Assembly (NCBI RefSeq): GCF_000317145.1
Contig: NC_019697.1
Coordinates: forward strand, 2,480,001 to 2,544,000
Direction: 5' to 3'
From: Chamaesiphon minutus PCC 6605
Lineage (GTDB): Bacteria > Cyanobacteriota > Cyanobacteriia > Cyanobacteriales > Chamaesiphonaceae
Length of the DNA stretch: 64,000 nt
The notes under the pieces were generated by a model. That model did no database searches and had not been told where the DNA came from. It saw only the letters and a list, made by a program, of their open reading frames with translations. Position numbers and translations under genes: made by a program. Shown here one piece after another: positions 26,473 through 36,288 of the stretch (positions within the stretch are counted from its first letter, which is position 1; every line of letters starts with the position of its first letter).

Positions 26473-28064
26473 TTTGAACTTTTTGCAGACGAAGTAGATT
26501 TGAAGAATAAGATCGATCCGATCGCGAATAATAGCGGTGTCAACCAGTTACCATACCGAACGTATAAAGTTTGGGTATTTTGACGATAAACTCGATGAGT
26601 GTGAGCGGCAAATTCATTGAGTTTAGAGATCCATTGGGTGCGTCCGTGCGGATCGATAACTGCCGAATAACCAGTATTGCTAGCACGCACCGTCCACCGA
26701 TCGGTTTCGATCGCTCGCATCAAATCTAGAGCGTGGTGTTGAGCTGGCATTCCCGCACCATAATGAGCATCATTAGAAGCGGTAATAATCAATTCTCCCG
26801 TCTGCGCTTGACGGCGAAAATGCTCTGGATAGGCCGAGTCATAACAGATGCCAAAAATAAAATTACCGAGCGGTGTATTGACGATCGGGGCAAATTTGCC
26901 AGCTAATAAATGAGCTTCCAAAGGCGAGATTGTATCGATAAGTTTGCCCAGATATTGCTCGAACGGAATATATTCACCTAATGGCACTAATTTCCACTTA
27001 TCATAACGACTGACGATCTGTCCCGCACCATCGATCGTTAAGATGCTATTCGTTATTTTATTACCCACTTCGCCAAATCCACCGAGGAAGGCAATAACTT
27101 TTTTATCTAAAATCGTGCGATAAAAAGGTGTATTTTGAATCTGACTTTCGCGATATGGAAAAGCAGTTTCTGGCGTAACAACTGCTGCTACTCCCTGCTC
27201 CGCCAGGTCTATATAACCTTTAGTATAATTTTCCATGGCGAGATCGTATCCAGAGCGATAATGTCTGACTTCATTACCGACATTCCCCTGAATGATGCCG
27301 ATCTTTATGGCAGATTCAGCTTGCTGCAATAATGGGCGAGCGGCTAAATTCGACCCGAACGAATGAAAAATAATAATAGATGCGATCGCCGTCCCAAAAT
27401 AAGGCCATGCCAATCGAAGTTTTCGATTCGATCGTTGGCAGAGCCTCTCGGCATGAGAATCGCGATTGATTATCAAACATCCTTCAGCAATTAAACCATT
27501 AATAAACACGATCGCGCCAGTAATAGTAGTCGGCCCCGATAATTGTCCCAGATGGAGAATGGCTAAATTATGCGGACTTTGAGTCATGGCGATTGGCGAC
27601 CACCATAAATCTGTCAGACTATATAATTCTTCCAATCCACACCATAAAGACGTCCCTAAAATTACACGCACAAAGGGATTTAGTTGCTGTTTTGAGGTAT
27701 AAATAAACCGCAAACCTAACGACCATAAAGTTACTAAACTCGCACCCCATAAAGTAATAAAAGTTAAGCAAAAAGTAGCAATTCCCAAGCTCGCCAAATA
27801 AGGAACCCCCATCCAAGTCATCGGATGGATGCCAAAGATCCAACTCAATGCCAACCCATAACAACCAACGCCCCAACCTAAGCCATAAACTAGCGATCCA
27901 TCGCGTTGGCACAGTAAGTACCACAATGGCGCAATAGCCACCCAAGCCAAATACCAAGCTTCAACAGGCGCAAATGTCATCCCCATCAAGACACCACTAC
28001 CTAGTACGATGCCGATCTTGAATAGCTGGCTCTGATTAATTCGATCGCGAAAGGGTAGTAGCAT
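26466..28064 (-). CDS. lnt: Apolipoprotein N-acyltransferase
   Basis: 532 aa from ATG 28064 (MLLPFRDR); the longer frame only reads repeat DNA. Lnt adds the third acyl chain to lipoproteins at the inner membrane. About six transmembrane segments in the first 240 residues (GVLMGMTFAPVEAWYLAWVA and others) precede a periplasmic nitrilase domain. The catalytic triad is visible: Glu about 299 (VVTPETAFPYRES), Lys about 357 (YDKWKLVPLGEYIPF) and Cys about 407 (FGICYDSAYPE). This fits the two lipoprotein methyltransferases encoded further right. The leader contains pyrimidine-rich CCCTCTA repeats. Confidence 0.95.
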   Translation of the reverse strand: MLLPFRDRINQSQLFKIGIVLGSGVLMGMTFAPVEAWYLAWVAIAPLWYLLCQRDGSLVYGLGWGVGCYGLALSWIFGIHPMTWMGVPYLASLGIATFCLTFITLWGASLVTLWSLGLRFIYTSKQQLNPFVRVILGTSLWCGLEELYSLTDLWWSPIAMTQSPHNLAILHLGQLSGPTTITGAIVFINGLIAEGCLIINRDSHAERLCQRSNRKLRLAWPYFGTAIASIIIFHSFGSNLAARPLLQQAESAIKIGIIQGNVGNEVRHYRSGYDLAMENYTKGYIDLAEQGVAAVVTPETAFPYRESQIQNTPFYRTILDKKVIAFLGGFGEVGNKITNSILTIDGAGQIVSRYDKWKLVPLGEYIPFEQYLGKLIDTISPLEAHLLAGKFAPIVNTPLGNFIFGICYDSAYPEHFRRQAQTGELIITASNDAHYGAGMPAQHHALDLMRAIETDRWTVRASNTGYSAVIDPHGRTQWISKLNEFAAHTHRVYRQNTQTLYVRYGNWLTPLLFAIGSILFFKSTSSAKSSNS

Positions 28065-28492
28065 TGAGAGGGTAGAGGGTAGAGGGTGGAGGGGAGCGGG
28101 GACACAGGTTAGCACCGATAACCTCATCCAGCAAATCTTGTAAATCCTGAAAATCCTGATGCCAAGAGTGGACGTAGGTTATCGGTGCTAACCTCATCCA
28201 GCAAATCTTGTAAATCCTTAAATCATGATAAAGCTATAGATTTCGATCGCAATTGCGATCGAGCTGCTGAGATTGTGAATGTTTCTATAGGTATTTTCCT
28301 ACCGATCGCCGCTCTGTGTCACAAAAATTAATGCCTCTGCGAGTCATCTCTCATAATCAGATCGGGGGTTCGATCGGGCGAATACCGGGCAAAATCGAGG
28401 CCGGACATGGTTTATTGCCTTGATCCACGACTCGATCGCTCATATAATGACTTTATATAAATAAACATTAAGTAAACACGTTCGTTAATATT
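28065..28492. other. Divergent spacer between lnt and the DUF3120 gene
   Basis: 428 bp. Contains GGGTAGA repeats next to lnt (28070-28092) and the duplicated block at 28106-28222. The rest (28223-28492) must hold the DUF3120 promoter; no convincing box or RNA was seen. Confidence 0.6.
28106..28222. repeat. Duplicated block with an inverted palindromic head
   Basis: A 17-bp imperfect palindrome GGTTAGCACCGATAACC (about 28108-28124) is followed by CTCATCCAGCAAATCTTG and TAAATCCT. The same tail recurs about 62 bp later behind the exact reverse complement of the 17-mer, GGTTATCGGTGCTAACC. Confidence 0.85.
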
Positions 28493-29182
28493 TTGCTTAA
28501 CTCCAGCTATAACTCCGGTGAGAATAAAGGTACGTGGCGATGGCAACTTCAGGGAACTTGGAGCATACTCGCAGCAGCAGCATTTTTGGTCTCCATTCCC
28601 GTCTTTATCGAAGCTCCGCTAGTGCGGCACTACCCAGTTCTGAGCGTTGTTCTCACCATCCCGTGGGTTTGTCTGGGCGCGATCTTGTTTCAACGTCCCA
28701 AAAGCCAAATTTGGGGGGATTTAATACTAGGATTTAGTTGGAGTTGGTTGGCTGGAGCGATTTACTGGGGCTGGTTTCGATGGGACCCAGCCATTCATTT
28801 ACCGATCGAATCGATCGGCGTACCGTTTGCAATCTGGGGATTGTGGAAAGGATTTGGTAAGATTGGCAATTTATTCTACCTCGGTTCTTTACTCGGAACG
28901 GCAATTACCGATCTATATTTTTATCAAGTCGGCCTGATCGACCATTGGCGACAACTGATGCAAGTAGAGCCGAGCCTAGCAATGCCCATTTTACAGCAAG
29001 CGATCGCCCAAGTTCGCACGCCTTGGGGTACCGCCTGGGCAGTGGTACTCGTGAATTTACTATTAGGTGTGGGTATAATACCTTTAGGAACAAAACAGTG
29101 GCATTGGTACGCTTTCAGTGGCGCAGTTTTAACCACCATCGTCGTTGATAGTTTGTTTCTGTGGATTGCCAGCTATGCCTAG
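28493..29182 (+). CDS. DUF3120 integral membrane protein
   Basis: 229 aa starting at TTG 28493; no in-frame ATG near. Conserved family segments: AAFLVSIPVFIEAPLVR, LILGFSWSWLAGAIYWGWFR, GNLFYLGSLLGTAITDLYFY and HWRQLMQVEPSLA. About six membrane spans. The family is cyanobacterial and uncharacterised. The FHA-cyclase gene follows 85 bp downstream on the same strand. Confidence 0.88.
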   Translation: MLNSSYNSGENKGTWRWQLQGTWSILAAAAFLVSIPVFIEAPLVRHYPVLSVVLTIPWVCLGAILFQRPKSQIWGDLILGFSWSWLAGAIYWGWFRWDPAIHLPIESIGVPFAIWGLWKGFGKIGNLFYLGSLLGTAITDLYFYQVGLIDHWRQLMQVEPSLAMPILQQAIAQVRTPWGTAWAVVLVNLLLGVGIIPLGTKQWHWYAFSGAVLTTIVVDSLFLWIASYA

Positions 29183-29267
29183 ATTATCGTCCCGATCGAT
29201 TTAGCGCAGCACGCAGTTCCTCAGCCATCAATCCATTACTAGTTCACCGTCATATCTATACCCAACC

Positions 29268-30305
29268 GTGAACCAGGGCATCTCACCTTATCTGATCCTT
29301 AACACTGACAACGGTCAACGCCAGCTATCATTAACTGATGGCAACTGCTGGACTGTCGGTCGGGGGGATGACAATCAATTTGTAGTCAAAGATCGTTGTA
29401 TTTCTCGCAACCATGCGATGATTCAATACACTGATGCTGGCGATCATTACCTGATCGATTTAGGTAGTAGTAACGGCACCTTTGTCAATGGTCGTAGAGT
29501 CAGTATCCCCGTCACCATCCACGATGGCGACACGATTACGTTCGGCCAAACTGAATTTGAATTTCACTATCCCAAAGCTGATGGTACGTTGGGAATGGAT
29601 GCCGAAGGCACTCTCGACGGGACTGTCACTTCTATTTTACATCTGCGGAAGCTGATGTCTGTGATGGTGGTCGATATGCGAAACTTTACGATCCTCACCC
29701 GCCAAACCAACGAAAACTTATTATCGGAAGTGATGAGTGCGTGGTTCCGCAATGCTGGCGCGATCATTCGCAATCGCGGGAGCTGGGTAGATAAATATAT
29801 CGGCGATGCCTTGATGGCGTTGTGGTTTCACAATGGGGAAACCGTCACCAAGCAAGAGATGATGAATATTCTCTTGGCATTAGACGATCTCAATCAGATG
29901 ACTAGAGAGTTGAGCCAGCAATATCCGTTACCTTTTGAATTGAAAATTGGCGCGGGGATTAATACGGGTCATGCCATGATCGGTAATGCTGGCAGTGGCG
30001 ACCAACCTGATTATACTGCGTTGGGCGATACCGTCAATGCAGCATTTCGGCTCGAAGCGATTACCAAAGATCTCAATGCAGAAATTGCCATTGGTGCTTC
30101 TACTTATCGTTACTTAGCACCGTTATTGGGCAAACATCGGGTGTTTAAAGAGTGTTCGGTAGATCTCAAAGGTTACGATGTTCCCGCGATCGTTCATGCT
30201 ACCAATTTTGGCCCCCTCAATGCCTTTTTGCAATTGGCTAATACTGGCGCAGCTACGCAGCTCGTGCAGCCACCGCAACAAACTAATATAATGCAGAAAA
30301 ATTAG
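29268..30305 (+). CDS. FHA-domain class III adenylate cyclase
   Basis: 345 aa from GTG 29268. The FHA domain (residues about 25-100) has WTVGRGDDNQFVVKD, CISRNHAMI and DLGSSNGTFVNGRRV, the phosphothreonine-binding loops. The class III cyclase domain (about 128-310) has the two metal Asp residues in VVDMRNFTIL and KYIGDALMALW. The base-selecting Lys is in VDKYIGD. DYTALGDTVNAAFRLEAITK has the second base-contacting residue and the transition-state Arg/Asn. All catalytic residues are present, so it should make cAMP. The FHA domain would couple it to Ser/Thr kinase signals. Soluble, no membrane segment. Confidence 0.95.
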   Translation: MNQGISPYLILNTDNGQRQLSLTDGNCWTVGRGDDNQFVVKDRCISRNHAMIQYTDAGDHYLIDLGSSNGTFVNGRRVSIPVTIHDGDTITFGQTEFEFHYPKADGTLGMDAEGTLDGTVTSILHLRKLMSVMVVDMRNFTILTRQTNENLLSEVMSAWFRNAGAIIRNRGSWVDKYIGDALMALWFHNGETVTKQEMMNILLALDDLNQMTRELSQQYPLPFELKIGAGINTGHAMIGNAGSGDQPDYTALGDTVNAAFRLEAITKDLNAEIAIGASTYRYLAPLLGKHRVFKECSVDLKGYDVPAIVHATNFGPLNAFLQLANTGAATQLVQPPQQTNIMQKN

Positions 30306-30421
30306 TACAGTCATCATTGGCAATTACTCGATCGGATACTAATTAAGCCTGTCAGAGTGGTAGATTAAATGGAGATTTGGGGCATTCGCGAATGTCTTAA
30401 TTGGAATAGCTAGCGTCAGCT

Positions 30422-33400
30422 TCACCGATCCAGTGGAGAATCGACTGCGCCTAATGCTTTCAATGTTGCCTTTTGTGCATCTGTAATACCTGTAACGCCA
30501 GCAATGTTCGTCCCTTCATAAGGTCGTGGCGAGCGCAGGATTTTGACGCATTCCCCTGTAGTAATATCCCAAATGCGAATGGTGGCATCGGCACTAGAAC
30601 TGGCTAGCAACTGCCGATCGGGGCTATTGGTGCCATGTTGGGGGATGAAAGCGACTGAGAATACCCCACTTTCGTGACCCTTTAATACTTGCAGACATTG
30701 ACCCGTGTGGAGATCCCAAAGTCGGATGGTACGATCGAAACTACCACTGGCTAGAAACCCTCCATCTGGACTGAAGGCTACAGACCAAACAAAGTGGCTA
30801 TGACCGAGTAAAGTTTGCAAACATGCACCTGTAGCTACGTCCCACAGCCCAACCGTGCGCTCGATACTACCACTAGCTAAAAGATCGCCGCTGGGACTAA
30901 ACGCGATCGAGCAAATCGATTGCCCTATCTGCCAAGTTCGCACGCAGGCACCTGTCTGAAGATCCCAAAAGTTAATCGTCCGATCGAAACCAGCACTAAC
31001 CAGGAGATCTGGGGAATTAAAGACGACAGACATCACCCAGTGCATGTGCCCTGTCAAAATCTGAAGGCATTCACCCGTTTGGGTACTCCAAATTCTAATC
31101 GTGTGGTCTGTACTCCCACTGGCAAGCATTCGACCGTCCGCACTGAAGGCAACCGACCAGACTTCGTTGGTGTGACCGGATAAATTGCGGTAACATCGAC
31201 CATCCTGGATGCTCCAAAGTTTAATCGTCGGCTCGGTACTGCCACCGCCACCAGCCAAGCATCTGCCATCTGGACTGACTGCGATGGCTCTAATTGCATC
31301 GGTATGACCTTTAAAGCTGGTAAATTTGCCAGTGTCGATTTGCCAAAGTCTCACGAGTCGATCGAAGTAGCCACCAGCCACAAATACGGGTGAATTAGCA
31401 AGATTGAGCGCGGGCGCGGGCACTAAAGCGATCGAAAACAAGGTATTTGAGTACCCCTGAATAACTTTGAGACACTGACCGGATTCTAGGCTCCAAAGTC
31501 GGATCGTCCGGTCTTCACTGCCGCTGGCAACGATCGGGCGATTGGGATCTAAAGCCATCGCCCAGATCCAATTCTCATGACCGATTAGTGTTTTGACCCG
31601 CTGCCCAGATTGGATATCCCACAACCGGATGGTACGATCTTTGCTGCCGCTGATGAGCATTCGACCGTCGTGACTAAAGGCGACCGATCGTAATTCATCA
31701 TTGTGTCCGACAAAAGTGTGCAAGCACTCACCAGTAGCTAGATCCCAGAGTTTGGCGGTAGTATCGTCGCTGCCGCTAGCTAGAAACTTGCCATCGGGAC
31801 TAAAAGCCACAGACCAAATCCAGCTTTGATGACCCGTCAGGGTTTGCCAGTAAGTAACATTGCGGCCATCTTGGATGTGCCAGAGTTGAATCGAGCAGTC
31901 GGCACCACCACTAGCAATAATGCGCCCGTCAGGACTAAATGTTACCGACTTAATGTCATGGGCGGGGTTGGCTTCATGCTGAAGACTAGTCACACACTGT
32001 CCGCTATTGACATCCCACAGTTTGACAGTGCAATCGTCGCTGCCGCTAGCCAAGATCGTACCATCTGGACTAAATGCTACTGAATAGACCCCCTGGGTAT
32101 GTTCGGTTAGCGTCTTTAGGCATTCACCAGTACTCAGATCCCAGAGTTTAACAGTGCAGTCAAAACTGCTGCTAGCCAACAGTTGACCGACGGGACTATA
32201 TGTAACCGCTTGCACCCAATTGGTATGACCTGTCAAGATCGACTGGAGTTGGTGAGTCCGCGTATCCCACAAGCGAATATCGCCGTTGAAATCTCCACAA
32301 GCCAGACAGTTGCCATCTGGACTAAAAGCTAGTGCGTGAATGGTGCCGAAGGTTTCGGTGAAGACTGACTTGGCCACATCGGTATTGGCAAAATTAATGT
32401 CGTGTAAATCCACATTCAGCAGATCGGCTTGCCAAATACACAAACCGGAAAAGTCATAGCCACTCAAGTCAGCCGCCAGATGATGGTAAAGGTTAATGAG
32501 ATTGCCGCCTGCATAACCGCAAGTGTCAGTAAATTCCGACCGCAATTTCACCAGTAATCGATCGAGTTGGTGTTTAATCTCTAGTTTCGATCGCCATTTA
32601 CCCATGAGTCGATCGATTAGCGGGGCTAAAATCATTCGGATTTGGCTCTCGCGAATATAATCTTTAGTCTGAGCCTGAATCAGCGTGTGGCTATTCAAGA
32701 TGCCTACATCTAAATTATTAATTTCCGCACATACCAGATCGATAAATTTAGCCGTGACATACTCCATTACAGCGGGTTGGAGGGTAAAGCATCCCGAACT
32801 TTTTTCAATCAGACTTTGCCGATCTAATGATTGTAATGCGCCTAATATTTGAGAACGAAAGCCGCTGGGGATGAAGTCTGCTAACAATTGCGCGATCGAT
32901 ACAGCTTCGCGACCGATCGCTAGCCAGTATAATACTTGCTGCTCGATCTGGGACAATCGATCGAAGTGCTGGCTTAATAAAGCCTCGATCTCATCGCCAA
33001 GAATTATGCCCTGTGCTAAAAACGCGCTTACACTACCGTCAAATAAATCCCGAATCGTGGTTGCCGCAATCTTAATCGCTAACGGGTTGCCGGAGTAAAA
33101 TTGCTGGAAGTGCTGCCAATCGATGGAATTGTCTGTATGACAATCATTGCTAGTCCCGATTGCGGCTACTTCGATCGCACCCAAACCATGTAAATCCAGC
33201 GTGCAAACTGCTGTAGATTCGCCTTCTAATGGCATTAAGGTACTGGGCTTTTCCCGACTAGTTAATAATAAACAACTCAGATGATGTTCGGTGGCAATCC
33301 GTCTGAGCAGTTCACTATAGCCAACATAACCCTCCCGATAGTTGCCATGCTGATGGCTAGCCGCCGAATTAGCTGGATGCTGGGCGAGAATTGATTCAAA

Positions 33401-34126
33401 ATTATCGAAAACGAGCAAACAGCGTGTAGAGCGCAGATATGCCATTAATTGGGAGATCTGAGCATCCACAGTATCCGCAGGTTCGGTCTGTTGTTGGCGG
33501 GAGAGAATCGCCATCAGTTGAAAGAGAATTTTATCTATAGGCGGGGCATTGCGAAGGGATTGCCAGATAATCCACTCGAAAGCTTGAGTCAAAGTGGCTA
33601 ACTTTTGAGTGAGTTTGGCAGCTAATGAGGTTTTACCCATGCCGCCCATTCCCACGATCGAAATCAGCCGACAAGACATCCCGATTCTATCGCCTTCACC
33701 ATTTACACCCAGCCACCATTCCAACTGCTGGAGTTCGGTTTCGCGGCCTCTGAAAGTAGAAACATCGATCCGATCGCCCCAATAGCAATCTCGATTTTCA
33801 TTCTGACTAACTGAGCTGACGGGATTCGACGGTTCGACAACTGCCGACATCGCTCGATCCACTAGTTCTGGCGCAATGTTGCTCCGGCGGCGCAGTACCG
33901 CTTGCAAATTATTTTTGGTGACGGGTTCGCCCAATACCTGAGTCAATTGTCGCCACAGTTCGTAGCCGACATCGCGGATATAGCCAGTATCATAGCCGAT
34001 CTGCTCTGCCATAACGGGATATGTGCGACCTTCCCAAGCGTGACGAAATACCTGCTCTTGAATATCTCGGAGACTCTGTTCTTGGAGCAGTCGATCGAGT
34101 AATGCTAATGCTTCATCTGCTGTCAT
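30422..34126 (-). CDS. Giant STAND NTPase (HTH-NB-ARC-14xWD40), copy 1
   Basis: 1234 aa from ATG 34126 ([14 protein letters not shown]); a TTG six bases earlier is disfavoured because the paralogue starts at the same Met. Order: an HTH-like N-terminal domain of the vMAP/STAND type (residues 1-85); an NB-ARC ATPase with [16 protein letters not shown] (P-loop, about 157), RCLLVFDNFES (Walker B), LLTSREKPS (sensor) and [13 protein letters not shown]; a helical arm; a short pentapeptide-like bridge ([16 protein letters not shown]); then 14 WD40 repeats, enough for two seven-bladed propellers. STAND proteins are ligand-triggered switches that oligomerise; relatives work in signalling, cell death or antiphage defence. 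No effector domain is fused. Confidence 0.94.
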   Translation of the reverse strand: MTADEALALLDRLLQEQSLRDIQEQVFRHAWEGRTYPVMAEQIGYDTGYIRDVGYELWRQLTQVLGEPVTKNNLQAVLRRRSNIAPELVDRAMSAVVEPSNPVSSVSQNENRDCYWGDRIDVSTFRGRETELQQLEWWLGVNGEGDRIGMSCRLISIVGMGGMGKTSLAAKLTQKLATLTQAFEWIIWQSLRNAPPIDKILFQLMAILSRQQQTEPADTVDAQISQLMAYLRSTRCLLVFDNFESILAQHPANSAASHQHGNYREGYVGYSELLRRIATEHHLSCLLLTSREKPSTLMPLEGESTAVCTLDLHGLGAIEVAAIGTSNDCHTDNSIDWQHFQQFYSGNPLAIKIAATTIRDLFDGSVSAFLAQGIILGDEIEALLSQHFDRLSQIEQQVLYWLAIGREAVSIAQLLADFIPSGFRSQILGALQSLDRQSLIEKSSGCFTLQPAVMEYVTAKFIDLVCAEINNLDVGILNSHTLIQAQTKDYIRESQIRMILAPLIDRLMGKWRSKLEIKHQLDRLLVKLRSEFTDTCGYAGGNLINLYHHLAADLSGYDFSGLCIWQADLLNVDLHDINFANTDVAKSVFTETFGTIHALAFSPDGNCLACGDFNGDIRLWDTRTHQLQSILTGHTNWVQAVTYSPVGQLLASSSFDCTVKLWDLSTGECLKTLTEHTQGVYSVAFSPDGTILASGSDDCTVKLWDVNSGQCVTSLQHEANPAHDIKSVTFSPDGRIIASGGADCSIQLWHIQDGRNVTYWQTLTGHQSWIWSVAFSPDGKFLASGSDDTTAKLWDLATGECLHTFVGHNDELRSVAFSHDGRMLISGSKDRTIRLWDIQSGQRVKTLIGHENWIWAMALDPNRPIVASGSEDRTIRLWSLESGQCLKVIQGYSNTLFSIALVPAPALNLANSPVFVAGGYFDRLVRLWQIDTGKFTSFKGHTDAIRAIAVSPDGRCLAGGGGSTEPTIKLWSIQDGRCYRNLSGHTNEVWSVAFSADGRMLASGSTDHTIRIWSTQTGECLQILTGHMHWVMSVVFNSPDLLVSAGFDRTINFWDLQTGACVRTWQIGQSICSIAFSPSGDLLASGSIERTVGLWDVATGACLQTLLGHSHFVWSVAFSPDGGFLASGSFDRTIRLWDLHTGQCLQVLKGHESGVFSVAFIPQHGTNSPDRQLLASSSADATIRIWDITTGECVKILRSPRPYEGTNIAGVTGITDAQKATLKALGAVDSPLDR

Positions 34127-34255
34127 TGGCAAAGAACCTGCCAGGATCTATCTTTATTCTAGTCAGAATAATTCGTAAATTACAATCGCAGATCCGATCT
34201 TTTCCGATCTTTTCTGGCTGTCAAACTATTTGTGGCAGCTTATTCTAAAAGACAT
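34127..34255 (-). promoter_or_regulatory. 5' region conserved between the two STAND genes
   Basis: Shares with 40016-40155 the blocks CTATCTTTATTCTAG, GATCCGATCTTTTCCGATC, TTTTCTGGCTGTCAAACTA and TATTCTAAAAGACATG, in the same order and spacing apart from an insertion. CCGATCTTTT occurs twice in each. Likely promoter/operator for coordinated expression, or simply recent duplication. Confidence 0.65.
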
Positions 34256-34509
34256 GTAACAGCTTCAACCCGTCTAGCGCACCAACTCACACTTCAATTC
34301 TCGATCGACAAATTTCACCCGTTGGCCGATCGAACCCATTTGAGATCTTTCGATCGCTAGCTTCTGCATTGACTAATATTTACAGTAGTACATTACCAAA
34401 CGGACAGCTTTGTCTGATGGTCTGTAGTCTCAATGAAGTTGCCTAACAACACCCATGCACACCGATCCGCCCTAAAAGATCGCCAAAAGTCAATCCCTGG
34501 AGCAAAATT
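34256..34509. other. Spacer before the cupin gene
   Basis: 254 bp with promoter of the cupin. It contains CCTAAAAGATCGCCA at about 34478-34492, a motif that recurs at 35085-35099 and, slightly changed, near 36268. No other feature seen. Confidence 0.55.
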
Positions 34510-34965
34510 ATGACACCTAAATTAACTCATACCAACCCCAAAATCCTTGCATCTGGCGAAGGTGAATCGCACCAATTGCTAACTCACACAGTAGTGTGGA
34601 AAATCACAACTGAAGATACCAACAGTCGTTATGCGATGTTTGAAATGACCGATACCGTTGGGGGTTCGGCACCCGCCCACAAACATCCTTGGGAAGAAAC
34701 GTTCTACATCCTGGAGGGCGAATTAGACATCCAAATCGGCGATCGTTACGAAACAATCGGTGCTGGCGCAGTTGCCCATTTTCCAGCCAATATGGTTCAC
34801 GCTTTTAAAATAGTTTCTCCCGTAGCGCGCGTGCTAATCGTCGTCTCACCTACTATTGCTGAAGCATTCTATCGAGAAGCTGGTGCCCGAATTACCAGTT
34901 TCCCACCCGATCCGATCGTCGTGCAAGAGCTGTGCGAGAAATATAATTTGCAACCTCAATCGTAA
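34510..34965 (+). CDS. Cupin-domain protein
   Basis: 151 aa. Cupin motif 1 is AHKHPWEETFYILEGELDI (HxH, Glu), motif 2 is GAVAHFPANMVHAFKI (His). The two His, Glu and third His needed for a metal site are present. GGAG lies about 10 nt before the ATG. It is not closely similar to the cupin at 1288-1734. It lies divergent to STAND copy 1 and upstream of two acetyltransferase genes. The ligand is unknown. Confidence 0.9.
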   Translation: MTPKLTHTNPKILASGEGESHQLLTHTVVWKITTEDTNSRYAMFEMTDTVGGSAPAHKHPWEETFYILEGELDIQIGDRYETIGAGAVAHFPANMVHAFKIVSPVARVLIVVSPTIAEAFYREAGARITSFPPDPIVVQELCEKYNLQPQS

Positions 34966-35171
34966 CTATTTGCCTAAAAAATGGGAGAAAAATTACGAGC
35001 TAAAATTTTCAAAAAGATCGCGTTAAAGTTATCGAAGTTTTAGCTCGATCGATCTGCTTAACAATGCTCATATACACCGATCGTCGTCCTAAAAGATCGC
35101 CAGCGGATTTTATAAAACCCATTTAAGATCTTTTTAGGAGGAATCGATCGATATTCGTGAGGATACTTTGT

Positions 35172-35648
35172 ATGTCCGAGTCCAGCATTGAAGTAACACT
35201 GCGCGAGATAGCTAAAGACAACTGGCGCGATATCGTCCGCTTAAAGGTAGCCCCGTACCAAGAGCAATTTGTAGCATCCAACGCCATGTCTATTGCAGAA
35301 GCACATTTTAATCCAGAGGTTGCTTGGTTCCGCGCAATCTACGCTGGTGATGTGCCAGTCGGTTTTTTGATGTTGGAAGACGACGTAGTTCGGCAAGAGT
35401 ACTTTCTTTGGCGTTTTATGATAGACGATCGATACCAAGGTCGTGGTTACGGGCGAAAGGCGTTAGAGTTGTTCTTCGCACACGTCAAGACGCGCCCTGG
35501 AGGGGATGTGGTCGAAACAAGTTGTGTGCCAACCACAGGTGGCCCCGGTTCGTTCTACGAAAAGATGGGTTTTGTCTATACCGGACAAGAAGAGGACGGC
35601 GAACTTGTGATGCGATGTGAATTGCGATCTAGAAAAGGAGTACGATGA
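35172..35648 (+). CDS. GNAT acetyltransferase, spermidine/diamine acetyltransferase-like
   Basis: 158 aa from ATG 35172 (GAGG 10 nt upstream); GTG 35157 is also possible, behind an AGGAGG. Motif A reads WRFMIDDRYQGRGYGRKALE (R-G-x-G-R). Other parts are VTLREIAKDNWRDIVRLKV at the N-terminus and SFYEKMGFVYTGQEEDGELV at the C-terminus. This pattern is that of the PaiA/BltD polyamine acetyltransferase group. Its stop overlaps the start of the next acetyltransferase gene (ATGA), so they are translated together. Confidence 0.9.
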   Translation: MSESSIEVTLREIAKDNWRDIVRLKVAPYQEQFVASNAMSIAEAHFNPEVAWFRAIYAGDVPVGFLMLEDDVVRQEYFLWRFMIDDRYQGRGYGRKALELFFAHVKTRPGGDVVETSCVPTTGGPGSFYEKMGFVYTGQEEDGELVMRCELRSRKGVR

Positions 35649-36112
35649 TGATTGAGATCCGGTTGTTTGAAGCACAGGATGCCGCACAAATAGCGCAACT
35701 GTTCCATGAAACAGTTCGTGAAATTAATGTCCACGATTACTCAAGCAAACAGGTTAGGGCGTGGGCACCTGATGATATCTACTTTAGAAACTGGGTAGAG
35801 GTGTGTTCGAGCCGATTTACCTATGTTGCTGACGATGAGGGTGCGATCGCTGGGTTTGGAGAGCTAGAACCAAATGGTCATATCGACTGCTTTTACTGCC
35901 ACAAAAACTATCAACGTTGCGGCGTAGGCAGACAAATCTATCGGGCAATTGAAGCCAAAGCAGTGGAGTTGTCAGTGAGCCGATTATTTACGGAGGCAAG
36001 CATTACTGCAAAGTCGTTTTTCCAGCGCATGGGTTTTTCAGTGGTTAAAGAGCAAGAGGTGACTCATCGGGGGGAAACATTCATCAACTACGCAATGGAA
36101 AAGCTCCTGTAG
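35645..36112 (+). CDS. GNAT acetyltransferase, YafP-like
   Basis: 155 aa. Motif A: HIDCFYCHKNYQRCGVGRQI (R-C-G-V-G-R), with N-terminal RLFEAQDAAQIAQLFHETVR and C-terminal FFQRMGFSVVKEQEV. The YafP-type family commonly has HDYSSKQVRAWAP, which is present. Coupled by a 4-bp overlap to the previous gene. The substrate is unknown. The gene sits between the two STAND genes and ends 177 bp from the 3' end of copy 2. Confidence 0.9.
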   Translation: MMIEIRLFEAQDAAQIAQLFHETVREINVHDYSSKQVRAWAPDDIYFRNWVEVCSSRFTYVADDEGAIAGFGELEPNGHIDCFYCHKNYQRCGVGRQIYRAIEAKAVELSVSRLFTEASITAKSFFQRMGFSVVKEQEVTHRGETFINYAMEKLL

Positions 36113-36288
36113 AATACAGCATCACAACCCCAATCTACGCCGAGCCAGGTTGTCTGTTAAGCGTTCGATGTTATGTGCTGCGGGCGATTGGGAACCTTAA
36201 ACAGAATTACGATCGATTGATTCCTTTAGCACGGATGTAACATAAACGTTTCTAGATGAAGATCGCCCTCAAAGATCGCCAATGGATT

